A stretch of 15,129 bases of DNA from CAUJGQ01 sp038325665 (lineage in GTDB: Bacteria > Chloroflexota > Dehalococcoidia > CAUJGQ01): positions 1 through 15,129 of the forward strand of contig JBBQJF010000098.1 of the NCBI GenBank assembly GCA_038325665.1, read 5' to 3'. Below, piece by piece: positions 1 through 7,115 of this stretch. A program made the position numbers and the translations under genes. The stretch's first letter is position 1, and each line of letters opens with the position of its first letter. Below the pieces are notes generated by a model. That model made no database searches. It was not told the origin of the DNA and saw nothing but the letters and a program-made list of their open reading frames with translations.

Positions 1-1
1 G

Positions 2-1396
2 CACATTCTCGACAAGAACGGCGAGAAGATGTCCAAATCACGCGGCAACGTGGTCAACCCATGGGAGATGCTCGATACGTTCGGCGCCGACGCTCTCAGG
101 TGGTATCTGTACACCGCCTCGCCGTACGGTCAGCCGCGCAAGTTCGACCCGGAGCAGATTGGCAAAACCCAGCAGAGCTTCTTCTCGACGCTGTCGAACA
201 CCTACTCATTCCTGGTCACCTACGCCAACATCGACGGCTGGACGCCGGGGACAGCGACGGACGACGACACGCCGGGCGCGGAGGAGCCGGCCGAGCTTGA
301 CCGTTGGGTGCTCTCGGAGTTGAACCTGGTGGTGGCGCGGGTCACACGCGAGATGGAGGCCTACAACGCGACCGAGGCCGGTCGCGCAATCGACGCGTTC
401 GTTGAAGATCTGTCGAACTGGTACGTTCGCCGGTCGCGGCGGCGTTTCTGGAAGACACGGGCGGACGCCGATAAGCTGCGCGCCTATCACACCCTGCACA
501 CCTGCCTCGTGACCGTCGCGCGGCTGATGGCGCCGCTGGCCCCCTTCACCGCCGAAGCATTGTGGCAGAACTTGGTCCGCTCGTGGGACAGCTCCGCGCC
601 GGAGAGCATTCATCTTGCCTCGTGGCCGGACGCGCGGAATGAGTTGATCGACGAGCGGCTGTCGGCGGATATGCGGCTGGTCATGCGGCTGGTCAGCCTC
701 GGCCGCGCCGCGCGCTCGCGTACCGGCATCAAGGTCCGTCAACCCCTGGCGGGAGTGGTGATCGGCACGCGCACCCCGGAGGAAGGTGAAGCGGTGGAGC
801 GGTTGAGCGGCCAACTGCTCGATGAACTCAATGTTAAGTCGCTTCGGATTGCTGGGAGTGAATCCGAACTAGTCGAGTACGACGTGAAGCCAAACTTCGC
901 GACACTGCGGCAGCGGTTCGCGCCGGCAATCGGTGAGATCCGCGCGGCGCTGGGTCAGATGGACCCGCGCGCCGTTGCCGCCGCCGTGCGGTCGGGACAA
1001 TCGGTTGAGGTCGCCGGGCGGATGCTCGATCCCGGCGACGTGCTGGTCACCGCGAAGGAGCGGTCAGGGTTCGCGGTCGCGCAGGAGGCCGGCTACACTG
1101 CCGCTCTCGATACAACGGTGACACCCGATCTCGCGGACGAGGGGCTGGCGCGCGAACTGGTCCACCGGCTCCAGACGATGCGGAAGGACGCGGGCTTTGA
1201 GATCGCCGACCGCATCGTCACCTACTACGAGGGCGATGGTGATCTGGGGCGGGTGATGCAGCGCCACGGCGCGTACATCGCCGGCGAAACCCTCTCCCGC
1301 GAACTGGTGAGCGGGCCGCCGCTCGATGACGCCTTCGCCGAGGAGCATCGCGTGGATGGCCGAACGGTCCAGCTCGCGGTGCGGCGGGCGGACTAA
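2..1396 (+). CDS. ileS: Isoleucyl-tRNA synthetase, C-terminal part (5' truncated by window edge)
   Basis: This enzyme charges tRNA-Ile with isoleucine in the cytoplasm for translation. The reading frame is open to the left edge, so the N-terminal Rossmann part (HIGH motif, editing domain) lies outside. The 464 visible residues begin just before the class I signature KMSKS (visible residues 9-13, followed by RGNVVNPWEML). Next come the helical anticodon-binding domain and a C-terminal region with DYxxKPNF-like and DEGLARELVHRLQTMRKDAGF blocks. Those last blocks are typical of the eukaryote-like type 2 IleRS with a DUF5915-type tail, and no C-terminal zinc-finger cysteines are seen, unlike type 1 bacterial IleRS. 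The family is clear. The type 2 assignment rests on the C-terminus only. The internal ATG at 29 is the methionine of KMSKS and is not a start. Confidence 0.95.
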   Translation, partial: HILDKNGEKMSKSRGNVVNPWEMLDTFGADALRWYLYTASPYGQPRKFDPEQIGKTQQSFFSTLSNTYSFLVTYANIDGWTPGTATDDDTPGAEEPAELDRWVLSELNLVVARVTREMEAYNATEAGRAIDAFVEDLSNWYVRRSRRRFWKTRADADKLRAYHTLHTCLVTVARLMAPLAPFTAEALWQNLVRSWDSSAPESIHLASWPDARNELIDERLSADMRLVMRLVSLGRAARSRTGIKVRQPLAGVVIGTRTPEEGEAVERLSGQLLDELNVKSLRIAGSESELVEYDVKPNFATLRQRFAPAIGEIRAALGQMDPRAVAAAVRSGQSVEVAGRMLDPGDVLVTAKERSGFAVAQEAGYTAALDTTVTPDLADEGLARELVHRLQTMRKDAGFEIADRIVTYYEGDGDLGRVMQRHGAYIAGETLSRELVSGPPLDDAFAEEHRVDGRTVQLAVRRAD

Positions 1397-1677
1397 CGTG
1401 GGATCATGGGTGTCCTATGGTGAAGACGCCCCACCGCGTGGCCCTGACGACGATAGCCCCGCCGGTGTCGCGGTGACGATGCACGCGTACGCACGCGTCG
1501 CCGCGTCCGGTGGGGTCGCGCGGTGGTCGGGGAGTGCGCGAATGGAGATCGAGCGCCATTGCGTCTCAAGGGTCCGGCGCACGGGCCGTGCGCGACACGC
1601 GCCTCAGCGCGGGGACGCCGCTGGATTCGGGACTCGGGTCACGCGGGGAGAACGCGTGTCAGCATGGGACCGGCCGC
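1397..1677. other. Intergenic region between converging ileS and GYD gene
   Basis: No convincing gene is present. A perfect 8-base inverted repeat (CCCCACCG at 1429-1436, CGGTGGGG at 1508-1515) spans 71 bases and could form a long-range stem after ileS. It has no T-run, so calling it a terminator is not justified. Reading frames crossing this stretch in plus orientation lack recognisable protein features. Confidence 0.4.
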
Positions 1678-2109
1678 TTATACTTTGCCGGCCGCGTTGC
1701 GCGAGACACGCTTATAGGCACGCCGAACGGTCGCGGTCGCATCGGCCGCCGGGAGCTTCGCGGTTCCTTCAGCGAGGTCGTGCGACGAGCGGCGGATTCG
1801 CAACGCCGCCGGAGTCTCCTCCTCCCCCACCAGCCGCGCGAACTCGTCCATCGCCAGAGCGGGGAGTATCTCGTAGTTCACATTTCCCCGAGCCGCCTCG
1901 CGGATAAGCACGCGGGCGACGGTTTCGATGTCCGGCGCTTCGAGAACCGTCAGGTAGTCGTATGGACCGAGCAAGGCATAACTGACCAACACCCGCGCGC
2001 CGGCGTCCTCGGCGCGCGCCACGGCCTTCCTGTGGCGCGCGGCCAGGCCATCGAGGGTGCGTTGTCTGCCAGCCGTCGTCGCTCGACCCAGCGCGATGAA
2101 GATTCCCAT
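1678..2109 (-). CDS. GYD domain-containing protein
   Basis: This is a 143-residue cytoplasmic protein with no signal peptide or membrane segment. Residues 1-94 match the GYD family (small alpha/beta, ferredoxin-like fold): MGIFIALGRAT at the start, then the diagnostic GPYDYLTVLEAPD around residues 48-60 and a helix ending in MDEFARL. The reaction is unknown for the family. Residues 95-143 are a basic, low-complexity tail not typical of the domain. The ATG at 2109 is chosen because AGGAG lies six bases upstream and the protein then starts exactly where GYD domains start. The frame is open further upstream but that part overlaps the preceding gene. The start codon shares one base with the stop of the upstream membrane-protein gene (TGATG), implying translational coupling. 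Confidence 0.82.
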   Translation of the reverse strand: MGIFIALGRATTAGRQRTLDGLAARHRKAVARAEDAGARVLVSYALLGPYDYLTVLEAPDIETVARVLIREAARGNVNYEILPALAMDEFARLVGEEETPAALRIRRSSHDLAEGTAKLPAADATATVRRAYKRVSRNAAGKV

Positions 2110-3029
2110 CACAACTCCTCTCGGCGCTCGCGTCCAAGGCCGGCCTGCCGCGCCCGCGCCGGGGACGCTGCCCGTGCCGGCCGATTGTCCATGCGAGCGA
2201 TCAGCCAACCGCCGACGGCAAGCGCCGCTGACGCCAACCCGGACACGAGCGCGGCGACCACGATTGTCATCGTCACGTCACGGGCAATACGCGCCACCAC
2301 CGCGCTGGCGACCGACCCGTCTGACATGACCATCCAACCCACGCCCCGTACGACCAACGCGCCAACGGCCGCGAGTAGCGAGCCAACCGTTAACGCGCTG
2401 CCCACCGCGAGGGCACGGCGCGACGATTCGATTTGTATCGCGAGGAGCGCGGTGACGGCGACGGCGCCGACGGCCAGTATCCGGCTAAGGTTCACCAGCC
2501 GGCCGTGTTGCCGAGCCGTCAGCAGATCTATCGAACGTCGCACCATCCACTGTGACGAGAGTGGGGCGGGCGCGGACACCTCGCGCACGCCGCTGACCCG
2601 GAAGGCGCTATGACCCTCGACGTACACCCAACGAACCATCGCCTCGACCGTAGCGCGACGCAGGTCATCGCCGCCGGTTGCCGCCGCCTCGCGCCGAACC
2701 TCCACCGGCACGACCAGCCCTGGTACCACGACCGACGACGTGGCGTCGCGACCCGCGGCCTCCAACTCGGTCGCGTGCGCGGCCAGCGATTGATCAAGAT
2801 CGGTGATCGCCGGTAGGGTCGCGCGCAGCGTTCGTCCGGCCGCGCCTGGACTGGTCGCCAGCGCAAGCGCATGCACGCCGAGGGTCGCCGCCATGATCAG
2901 CGCGAGCAACAGACCGGCGGCGCGCGCGCCGCCGGACGAGCGGCTCTCGCGCGACTGCCGCGCGGTCCACGCCGATCGCGGTGGCACGCGATACGCGCCC
3001 GGGTGCGGTGGCCGGCCTCGCTGCTGCAT
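2109..3029 (-). CDS. Membrane protein of unknown function, four predicted helices
   Basis: I do not recognise a family. The 306-residue protein has a basic, proline-rich N-terminus (1-35), a first hydrophobic helix at about 36-58, an extracytoplasmic region of some 125 residues (about 59-183), then helices at about 184-200, 206-228 and 253-277 and an Arg-rich cytoplasmic tail. The extracytoplasmic part holds VVVPGLVVPVEVRRE and MVRWVYVEGHSAF, with no catalytic motif I know. The ATG at 3029 is preferred because GGAG precedes it by six bases. In-frame ATGs at 3041 and 3077 have no Shine-Dalgarno. Its stop overlaps the start of the GYD gene by one base, so the two are almost certainly co-transcribed. 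Coding is supported by consistent topology and the overlap rather than by homology. Confidence 0.7.
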   Translation of the reverse strand: MQQRGRPPHPGAYRVPPRSAWTARQSRESRSSGGARAAGLLLALIMAATLGVHALALATSPGAAGRTLRATLPAITDLDQSLAAHATELEAAGRDATSSVVVPGLVVPVEVRREAAATGGDDLRRATVEAMVRWVYVEGHSAFRVSGVREVSAPAPLSSQWMVRRSIDLLTARQHGRLVNLSRILAVGAVAVTALLAIQIESSRRALAVGSALTVGSLLAAVGALVVRGVGWMVMSDGSVASAVVARIARDVTMTIVVAALVSGLASAALAVGGWLIARMDNRPARAASPARARQAGLGRERREEL

Positions 3030-3401
3030 CGCGATCTCCATGGCGGACGGATGTCGGCGTGTCTCTACCCCGAGCATTGTACGGCGCACGCCTGCCGGCG
3101 GCGAGTTATGGATAGCATCGTCATGCGATTGAGCAGTGCATGACCCGGGTTCCCTCGACGGGGCGACCCGGCGGGTCGTCCGCGTCCACGGGATAATTCA
3201 ACGCCTGGTCGGACATCGCACGCGGCCATGCTCAGGGGCAGCCCGTGCGGTCGCTCCGATGGTGGCACACCAATCGCGACGACGCGAGGGGCGCTCGGAC
3301 GCGCCGCCCCGGCCCGTCTCGTCGCCCACGCGGGCGCGGGCGCATCGTCATTGGACGAAAGACTCAGGGCAATGCGTCACCCGCGACGCTTGCCGAAGCG
3401 C
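3030..3401. other. Intergenic region upstream of the membrane-protein/GYD unit
   Basis: No gene is supported here. The stretch holds a possible -10 box TACAAT (minus strand, 3076-3081) about 46 bases before the membrane-protein start, but the matching -35 position (3099-3104) is poor, so the promoter is tentative. It also holds the palindromic repeat copy at 3161-3181. A small stem GCGTC/GACGC (3374-3389) just downstream of the RDD gene lacks a T-run and is a weak terminator candidate at best. Confidence 0.4.
3161..3181. repeat. Palindromic repeat, imperfect copy (pair with 5542-5574)
   Basis: The arms GGGCGACCC (3161-3169) and GGGTCGTCC (3173-3181) pair around a GGC loop with one G/T. Bases 3161-3178 are identical over 18 positions to 5548-5565, within the perfect palindrome between the peptidase-like gene and citrate synthase. 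Both copies are intergenic. This pattern fits a REP-like or small non-autonomous dispersed palindrome. No U-run follows on either strand, so it is not a classical terminator. Confidence 0.65.
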
Positions 3402-3968
3402 TCAATCTCGGACAACAAGCGTGCCGGCGACGATATCGTGAAGGGCGCGGCGGCGGGGATGACCGAGCGCCAGCGCGACGCTGATCAGGGGTACCAGCAG
3501 CGCCAGACCTGTCGCGACGAGCACCCGTGGGACCACCGGGGTTTGCAATAGATACGCCAGCGCCGCCACCGGCGCCACGCCGGCGAGCGGCAGACTCTCC
3601 AACAGATACACCACCATCCGGGGTAACGCCCGCGCGAGCGACGGATTTCTGCCGCGCCCATCGACAATGCGAAGATTCATCGCGAGCTTCCCGATGGTAC
3701 GACCGTGCGCGGTCCAGCCGTGGAGGGTCATGACCAACCAGATTGGCGCTGCCAGTGACGCGACAATCAGCGCCGCGTAGATCGCGCGTTCGGACGGATC
3801 CTTCCGCCCCATATCGCTGTTGATCAGCAGCAACAAGCCGGCGCTGGCCGCACACAGACAACTGATGATGAAGGCGACCAGACTGTCAAGCAGGTACGCC
3901 GCCAGCCTGCTGCCGAATCCGGCGGGTTCCACGATCAGGTGACGTTCGGTGCCATCTGCCACAACCAC
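3402..3968 (-). CDS. RDD family integral membrane protein
   Basis: This 188-residue protein carries the RDD-family layout. An N-terminal Arg/Asp helix comes first (FGSRLAAYLLDSLVAFII, residues 18-35, with R21 and D28). The GRTIGKLAMNLRIVDGRGRNPS block follows at about 89-110, and the protein ends with RRALHDIVAGTLVVRD. Hydrophobic helices lie near 24-50, 63-82, 114-141 and 146-168. RDD proteins are poorly characterised, and some have been linked to ion transport or membrane stress, so no substrate is assigned. A GTG start at 3968 is chosen because TGAGGA precedes it by seven bases and the conserved domain follows directly. An in-frame ATG at 3995 and a GTG at 4013 are alternatives without a good ribosome site. 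It is divergent from the HEXXH protein gene. Confidence 0.87.
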   Translation of the reverse strand: MVVADGTERHLIVEPAGFGSRLAAYLLDSLVAFIISCLCAASAGLLLLINSDMGRKDPSERAIYAALIVASLAAPIWLVMTLHGWTAHGRTIGKLAMNLRIVDGRGRNPSLARALPRMVVYLLESLPLAGVAPVAALAYLLQTPVVPRVLVATGLALLVPLISVALALGHPRRRALHDIVAGTLVVRD

Positions 3969-4313
3969 TGATGATTCCTCACGCCGCCCCGCCATGCCAT
4001 GCCGCTGTACCACTTCACGATGTCACGCGGCAAGCGTGCGCGGCGGATGTCCGTCCTTACCGAGGTTCCGTTCGTCACGGTGCGCGCGTTTAGTCGCCAG
4101 CGGCCGGCCTCGCGCGCCGCGAGGAGGCGCTCCCGCTTCGGTCCAGCGGTCCGCGTCACGGGTGCCCGTCCTCCCACGACCGGCGGCTGACAACCGTCCC
4201 AGTCCGCAACCTCAATGGTATCATCGTGGGTTGCCGGGACAGGGCCAGCCGTACGGCAGCATGCTACGGTTATAGGGAAGAAACGCTGTCGATGACTTCG
4301 CCGGGAGGATCAG
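3969..4313. other. Divergent intergenic region with candidate extended -10 promoter
   Basis: This region lies between the RDD gene (minus) and the HEXXH protein gene (plus). A plus-strand extended -10 element, TGGTATCAT (4216-4224), has a 5/6 match to TATAAT but no good -35 at 17 bases. It would give a leader of about 80 bases before the GTG at 4314. GGGAGG at 4303-4308 is that gene's ribosome site. A short palindrome GCCGTACGGC lies at about 4248-4257. I see no separate promoter for the RDD gene, and the open frames here have no recognisable features. Confidence 0.35.
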
Positions 4314-5495
4314 GTGACGACGACCACGGACCGGTGGCGGCTCGCGATCGCGCTGATTGCCGTGTGTGTGCTGTGGTCGGTACTGGCCGCCGCGGCTGGT
4401 GCGGCGCTGCTGCGCGCTGCTGGCCCGGACAACTTCAATCTCATTCGCTGGGAGTTGACGCGACTGCCACGCAAGTACGTCCACGCGGCCGGCGCGCGGC
4501 TCCGCGACGAGCCGGCGGCAGGTCGCGATGCCGTCCCGCGGTATTTCGCCGTCGAGAACCAGGTGGACAACGCCTCAGCGCCGTCCGCCGGACGCGGCGG
4601 GATGGGTAGCGAGACCGGCATCTCAGCGCGGAATCCGCGTCCGGCGGCGGAGTCGGTGGTCGAGCGGGAGCTGGCCCGCGCGGTGCGCGAGCAAGGGCTG
4701 GCGCGACGTGGTATGTTCCTCCCGGGCGCGGGTCTCGTGTGGCCACCGGTGGATGTCGCCTTCGACGATGCTCCCAGTGTGCTGGTGCTTTCGCCGCGCG
4801 AGCGCGTGCAGCTAACCGGCTCGCGACTGCTACGTCCCGGCCTCAGCGAATCGGAGATGCGCCGGATCGAGGCCGCCGAGGAACAGCGGGGGCAATCCGC
4901 GATCGTGGAGCCGCTGAGCGGGTTTGCCGCGTACCCGAGCGTGGTCACGACCAGCAATGGACCGCGAGCGGCGATCATCACGGCCGCTCACGAGTGGGTG
5001 CATCACTACCTGGCATTCTTTCCCCTGGGCGCCGCGTATCAGTCGTCAGCGGACGCGCGCACGATCAATGAGACGGTCGCCGGCATCGCCGGCCGTGAGT
5101 TGGGGACGCGAGTCATCGACCGTCTGATGCTGCCGCCGGCCGAGCGCCCGACGCCGGCAGTCGATACCGGGGCCATCCTCCGCGATCTCCGGCGCGAGGT
5201 GGACCGGCTGCTAGCCGGGGGCGATATCGCCGGCGCCGAGCGGCGGATGCACGAGGTGCGGGACGAGCTGGCGGCGCGGGGCCAAGACTACCGGCGTATC
5301 AATCAGGCATTCCTCGCCTTCCACGATCTCTACGCCGACGCGCCGTCCGCGACCAGCCCGATCGGACCGCGCCTTCAGCGATTGCGCGCGCTCTCGCCCG
5401 ACCTCGCGACATTCATGCACACGGTACGCGACATAACAACCGTGACGGAGTTGAGCCGGCTGGTTGACGAGGCGGAAACGCGGGAGCGCCGCTAG
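4314..5495 (+). CDS. Membrane-anchored HEXXH (gluzincin-like) putative metallopeptidase
   Basis: The protein has 393 residues. A hydrophobic segment at about 9-34 forms an N-terminal anchor, placing the rest outside the membrane. The key motif is AAHEWVHHYL: H226, E227 and H230 form HEXXH, and INETVAGIAGRELG follows 20-odd residues later with E253 as the likely third zinc ligand. That NExxA arrangement is the gluzincin pattern. The substrate is unknown. Residues 285-345 are a charged helical segment (RREVDRLLAGGDIAGAERRMHEVRDEL), possibly coiled coil. The GTG start at 4314 is preferred because GGGAGG lies five bases upstream and the hydrophobic anchor follows at once. A nearby ATG at 4291 is out of frame. 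Zinc binding and peptidase activity are inferred from the motif only. Confidence 0.82.
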   Translation: MTTTTDRWRLAIALIAVCVLWSVLAAAAGAALLRAAGPDNFNLIRWELTRLPRKYVHAAGARLRDEPAAGRDAVPRYFAVENQVDNASAPSAGRGGMGSETGISARNPRPAAESVVERELARAVREQGLARRGMFLPGAGLVWPPVDVAFDDAPSVLVLSPRERVQLTGSRLLRPGLSESEMRRIEAAEEQRGQSAIVEPLSGFAAYPSVVTTSNGPRAAIITAAHEWVHHYLAFFPLGAAYQSSADARTINETVAGIAGRELGTRVIDRLMLPPAERPTPAVDTGAILRDLRREVDRLLAGGDIAGAERRMHEVRDELAARGQDYRRINQAFLAFHDLYADAPSATSPIGPRLQRLRALSPDLATFMHTVRDITTVTELSRLVDEAETRERR

Positions 5496-5541
5496 GCGGG
5501 TGGCCGCGGCGAGCCGTCAGCGGCGTCATTTGGAGACTCGC

Positions 5542-5574
5542 GGGCACGGGCGACCCGGCGGGTCGCCCGTGCCC
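5542..5574. repeat. Perfect 15-bp palindrome with 3-base loop (REP-like)
   Basis: Bases 5542-5556 are the exact reverse complement of 5560-5574, separated by GGC. The inner 18 bases (5548-5565) recur at 3161-3178. It lies between two convergent genes (HEXXH protein and citrate synthase), where a bidirectional terminator would be useful. Neither side has a run of T, so a dispersed palindromic repeat that may also block transcription is the better description. Confidence 0.75.
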
Positions 5575-5629
5575 ACACCCCCTACCCGCTGCCTGGGAAA
5601 CGCGGGCGGTCCGACCCGGTCGTGCAGAG

Positions 5630-6964
5630 CTACGACACCACTGCCGGTGTGCGCGGTCGCTCATCCGAACTCTTGGCACTACGCCGGTCAATCGGCACGT
5701 AGTCGCGGTCGAGTTCACCGGTGTAGACCTGACGTGGGCGGGCGATCTTCTGCTCCGGGTCGATCGTCATCTCGAGCCACTGGGCGAGCCAGCCGGCGGT
5801 ACGCGGGATGGCGAATAGCACCGTGAAGATCTCGGCCGGCAGACCCATCGCCTCGTAGATCAGACCCGAGTAGAAATCGACGTTCGGGTAGAGCCGGCGC
5901 TTGATGAAGTACTCATCCTCGAGGGCGATGCGCTCCAACTCGAGCGCGATCTCGAGCAGCGGGTTGACACCCGTGACCTCAAAGACACTGGTCGCGGCCG
6001 ACTTGATCGCGCGGGCACGGGGGTCGTAGTTCTTGTATACCCGGTGGCCGAAGCCCATCAGCTTCTGCTCACCCATTTTCACACCCTTGATGAACTCCGT
6101 GACACCGTCCACGCTGCCGATCTCGCGCAACATACGCAGCACGGCCTCGTTCGCGCCACCATGCAGCGGGCCGTACAGCGCCCCGATGCCGCCTGCCAGC
6201 GCCGAGTAAGGATCGACCTCGGTCGATCCGACGCTGCGCACCGCATTGGTGCCGGCATTCTGCTCGTGATCGGCGTGGAGGATGAAGAACACATCAAGGG
6301 CGCGCTCCAACACCGGGTTGGGCTGGTACTTCGACTCCGACATCTTGAACATCATGTTGAGGAAGTTGCCCGTGTAGGAGAGATCGTTATCGGGGTAAAC
6401 GTACGGCATTCCGCGCGAGTGCCGGTAGGCAAAGGCGGCCAGTGTCGGCATCTTCGCGATCAGGCGATGCGTCTGGATCTCGCGCGACCGCGTGTCATGG
6501 ATCAGTTTGGCGTCGGGATAGAACGTCGAGAGAGCGCCGACCGTTCCCAACAGCATGCCCATCGGATGGGCATCATGGTTAAAGCCGCGCATGAACTCCT
6601 TGATATTCTCGTGAACAAAGGTGTGATGTGTAATCTGGTAGAGCCATTCATCATACTGCTGGCGACTGGGCAGCTCACCGTGTACGAGCAGGTACGATAC
6701 TTCGAGAAAGTTGCTCTTTTCGGCAAGTTGCTCGATAGGATAGCCACGATATTGCAGGATTCCCTTGTCGCCGTCGATGTAGGTGATCTCACTGCGACAG
6801 GAGGCAGTGTTCATGAACGCGGGGTCATAACTCATCAGACCGAAATCCTCGGGACCGGTCTTGATTTGCCGGAGATCGGTCGCGTGGATGGTGCCGTCTG
6901 TGATCGGGAGTTCGTAGGTCTGGCCCGTGCGATTGTCGGTTACGGTTAGCGTGTCATTGCCCAT
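5630..6964 (-). CDS. gltA: Citrate synthase
   Basis: This enzyme condenses oxaloacetate with acetyl-CoA to citrate, the entry step of the TCA cycle, in the cytoplasm. The 444-residue length fits the family. All three catalytic residues are in place: His in GPLHGGANEAV (H268), His in MGFGHRVYKNYDPRA (H307) and Asp in YPNVDFYSGLIYEAMG (D363). The LHADHEQNAGTNAVR block (about 229-243) and RGYPIEQLAE near residue 73 are also diagnostic. A small N-terminal beta domain (1-60) resembles that of hexameric bacterial enzymes. The start at 6964 is preferred because AGGGAG precedes the ATG by five bases. The frame continues upstream but that part has no family similarity. The last 15 residues are a non-conserved tail. 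No clear promoter was found in the 151 bases before the start. Confidence 0.97.
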   Translation of the reverse strand: MGNDTLTVTDNRTGQTYELPITDGTIHATDLRQIKTGPEDFGLMSYDPAFMNTASCRSEITYIDGDKGILQYRGYPIEQLAEKSNFLEVSYLLVHGELPSRQQYDEWLYQITHHTFVHENIKEFMRGFNHDAHPMGMLLGTVGALSTFYPDAKLIHDTRSREIQTHRLIAKMPTLAAFAYRHSRGMPYVYPDNDLSYTGNFLNMMFKMSESKYQPNPVLERALDVFFILHADHEQNAGTNAVRSVGSTEVDPYSALAGGIGALYGPLHGGANEAVLRMLREIGSVDGVTEFIKGVKMGEQKLMGFGHRVYKNYDPRARAIKSAATSVFEVTGVNPLLEIALELERIALEDEYFIKRRLYPNVDFYSGLIYEAMGLPAEIFTVLFAIPRTAGWLAQWLEMTIDPEQKIARPRQVYTGELDRDYVPIDRRSAKSSDERPRTPAVVS

Positions 6965-7115
6965 CACGGCTCCCTCTCTGAGTGGCATGCACGACGGCGT
7001 TGCCCGCCGGGTGTGCCGATTCTCATGCCCAACTACGCGCCACAGTCTACCAAAGTCACACGCATCGTGCGCTGAGGTGACGGCGAAGCGCAACCCGATC
7101 CGCGACGGCCGCAGC

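Noticed and set aside
206..814. Long minus-strand frame inside ileS
   Set aside because: It lies fully antisense to a clear IleRS frame and its translation is Arg/His-rich without any family feature.
1510..2613. Long plus-strand frame (367 codons)
   Set aside because: It is antisense to the GYD and membrane-protein genes, which have a ribosome site, a stop/start overlap and a domain match. The product is Arg/Ser/Thr-rich low complexity.
3935..4177. Minus-strand frame overlapping the RDD start
   Set aside because: There is no ribosome site or domain, and it overlaps the RDD gene in another frame.
5542..5574. Classical intrinsic terminator
   Set aside because: It has a strong perfect stem but no T-run on either strand, and its core is repeated elsewhere in intergenic DNA.
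6044..6949. Plus-strand frame of 301 codons
   Set aside because: It is entirely antisense to citrate synthase, whose catalytic residues are intact.
6965..7093. N-terminal extension of citrate synthase
   Set aside because: The extra 43 residues have no family similarity, and AGGGAG sits directly before the ATG at 6964.
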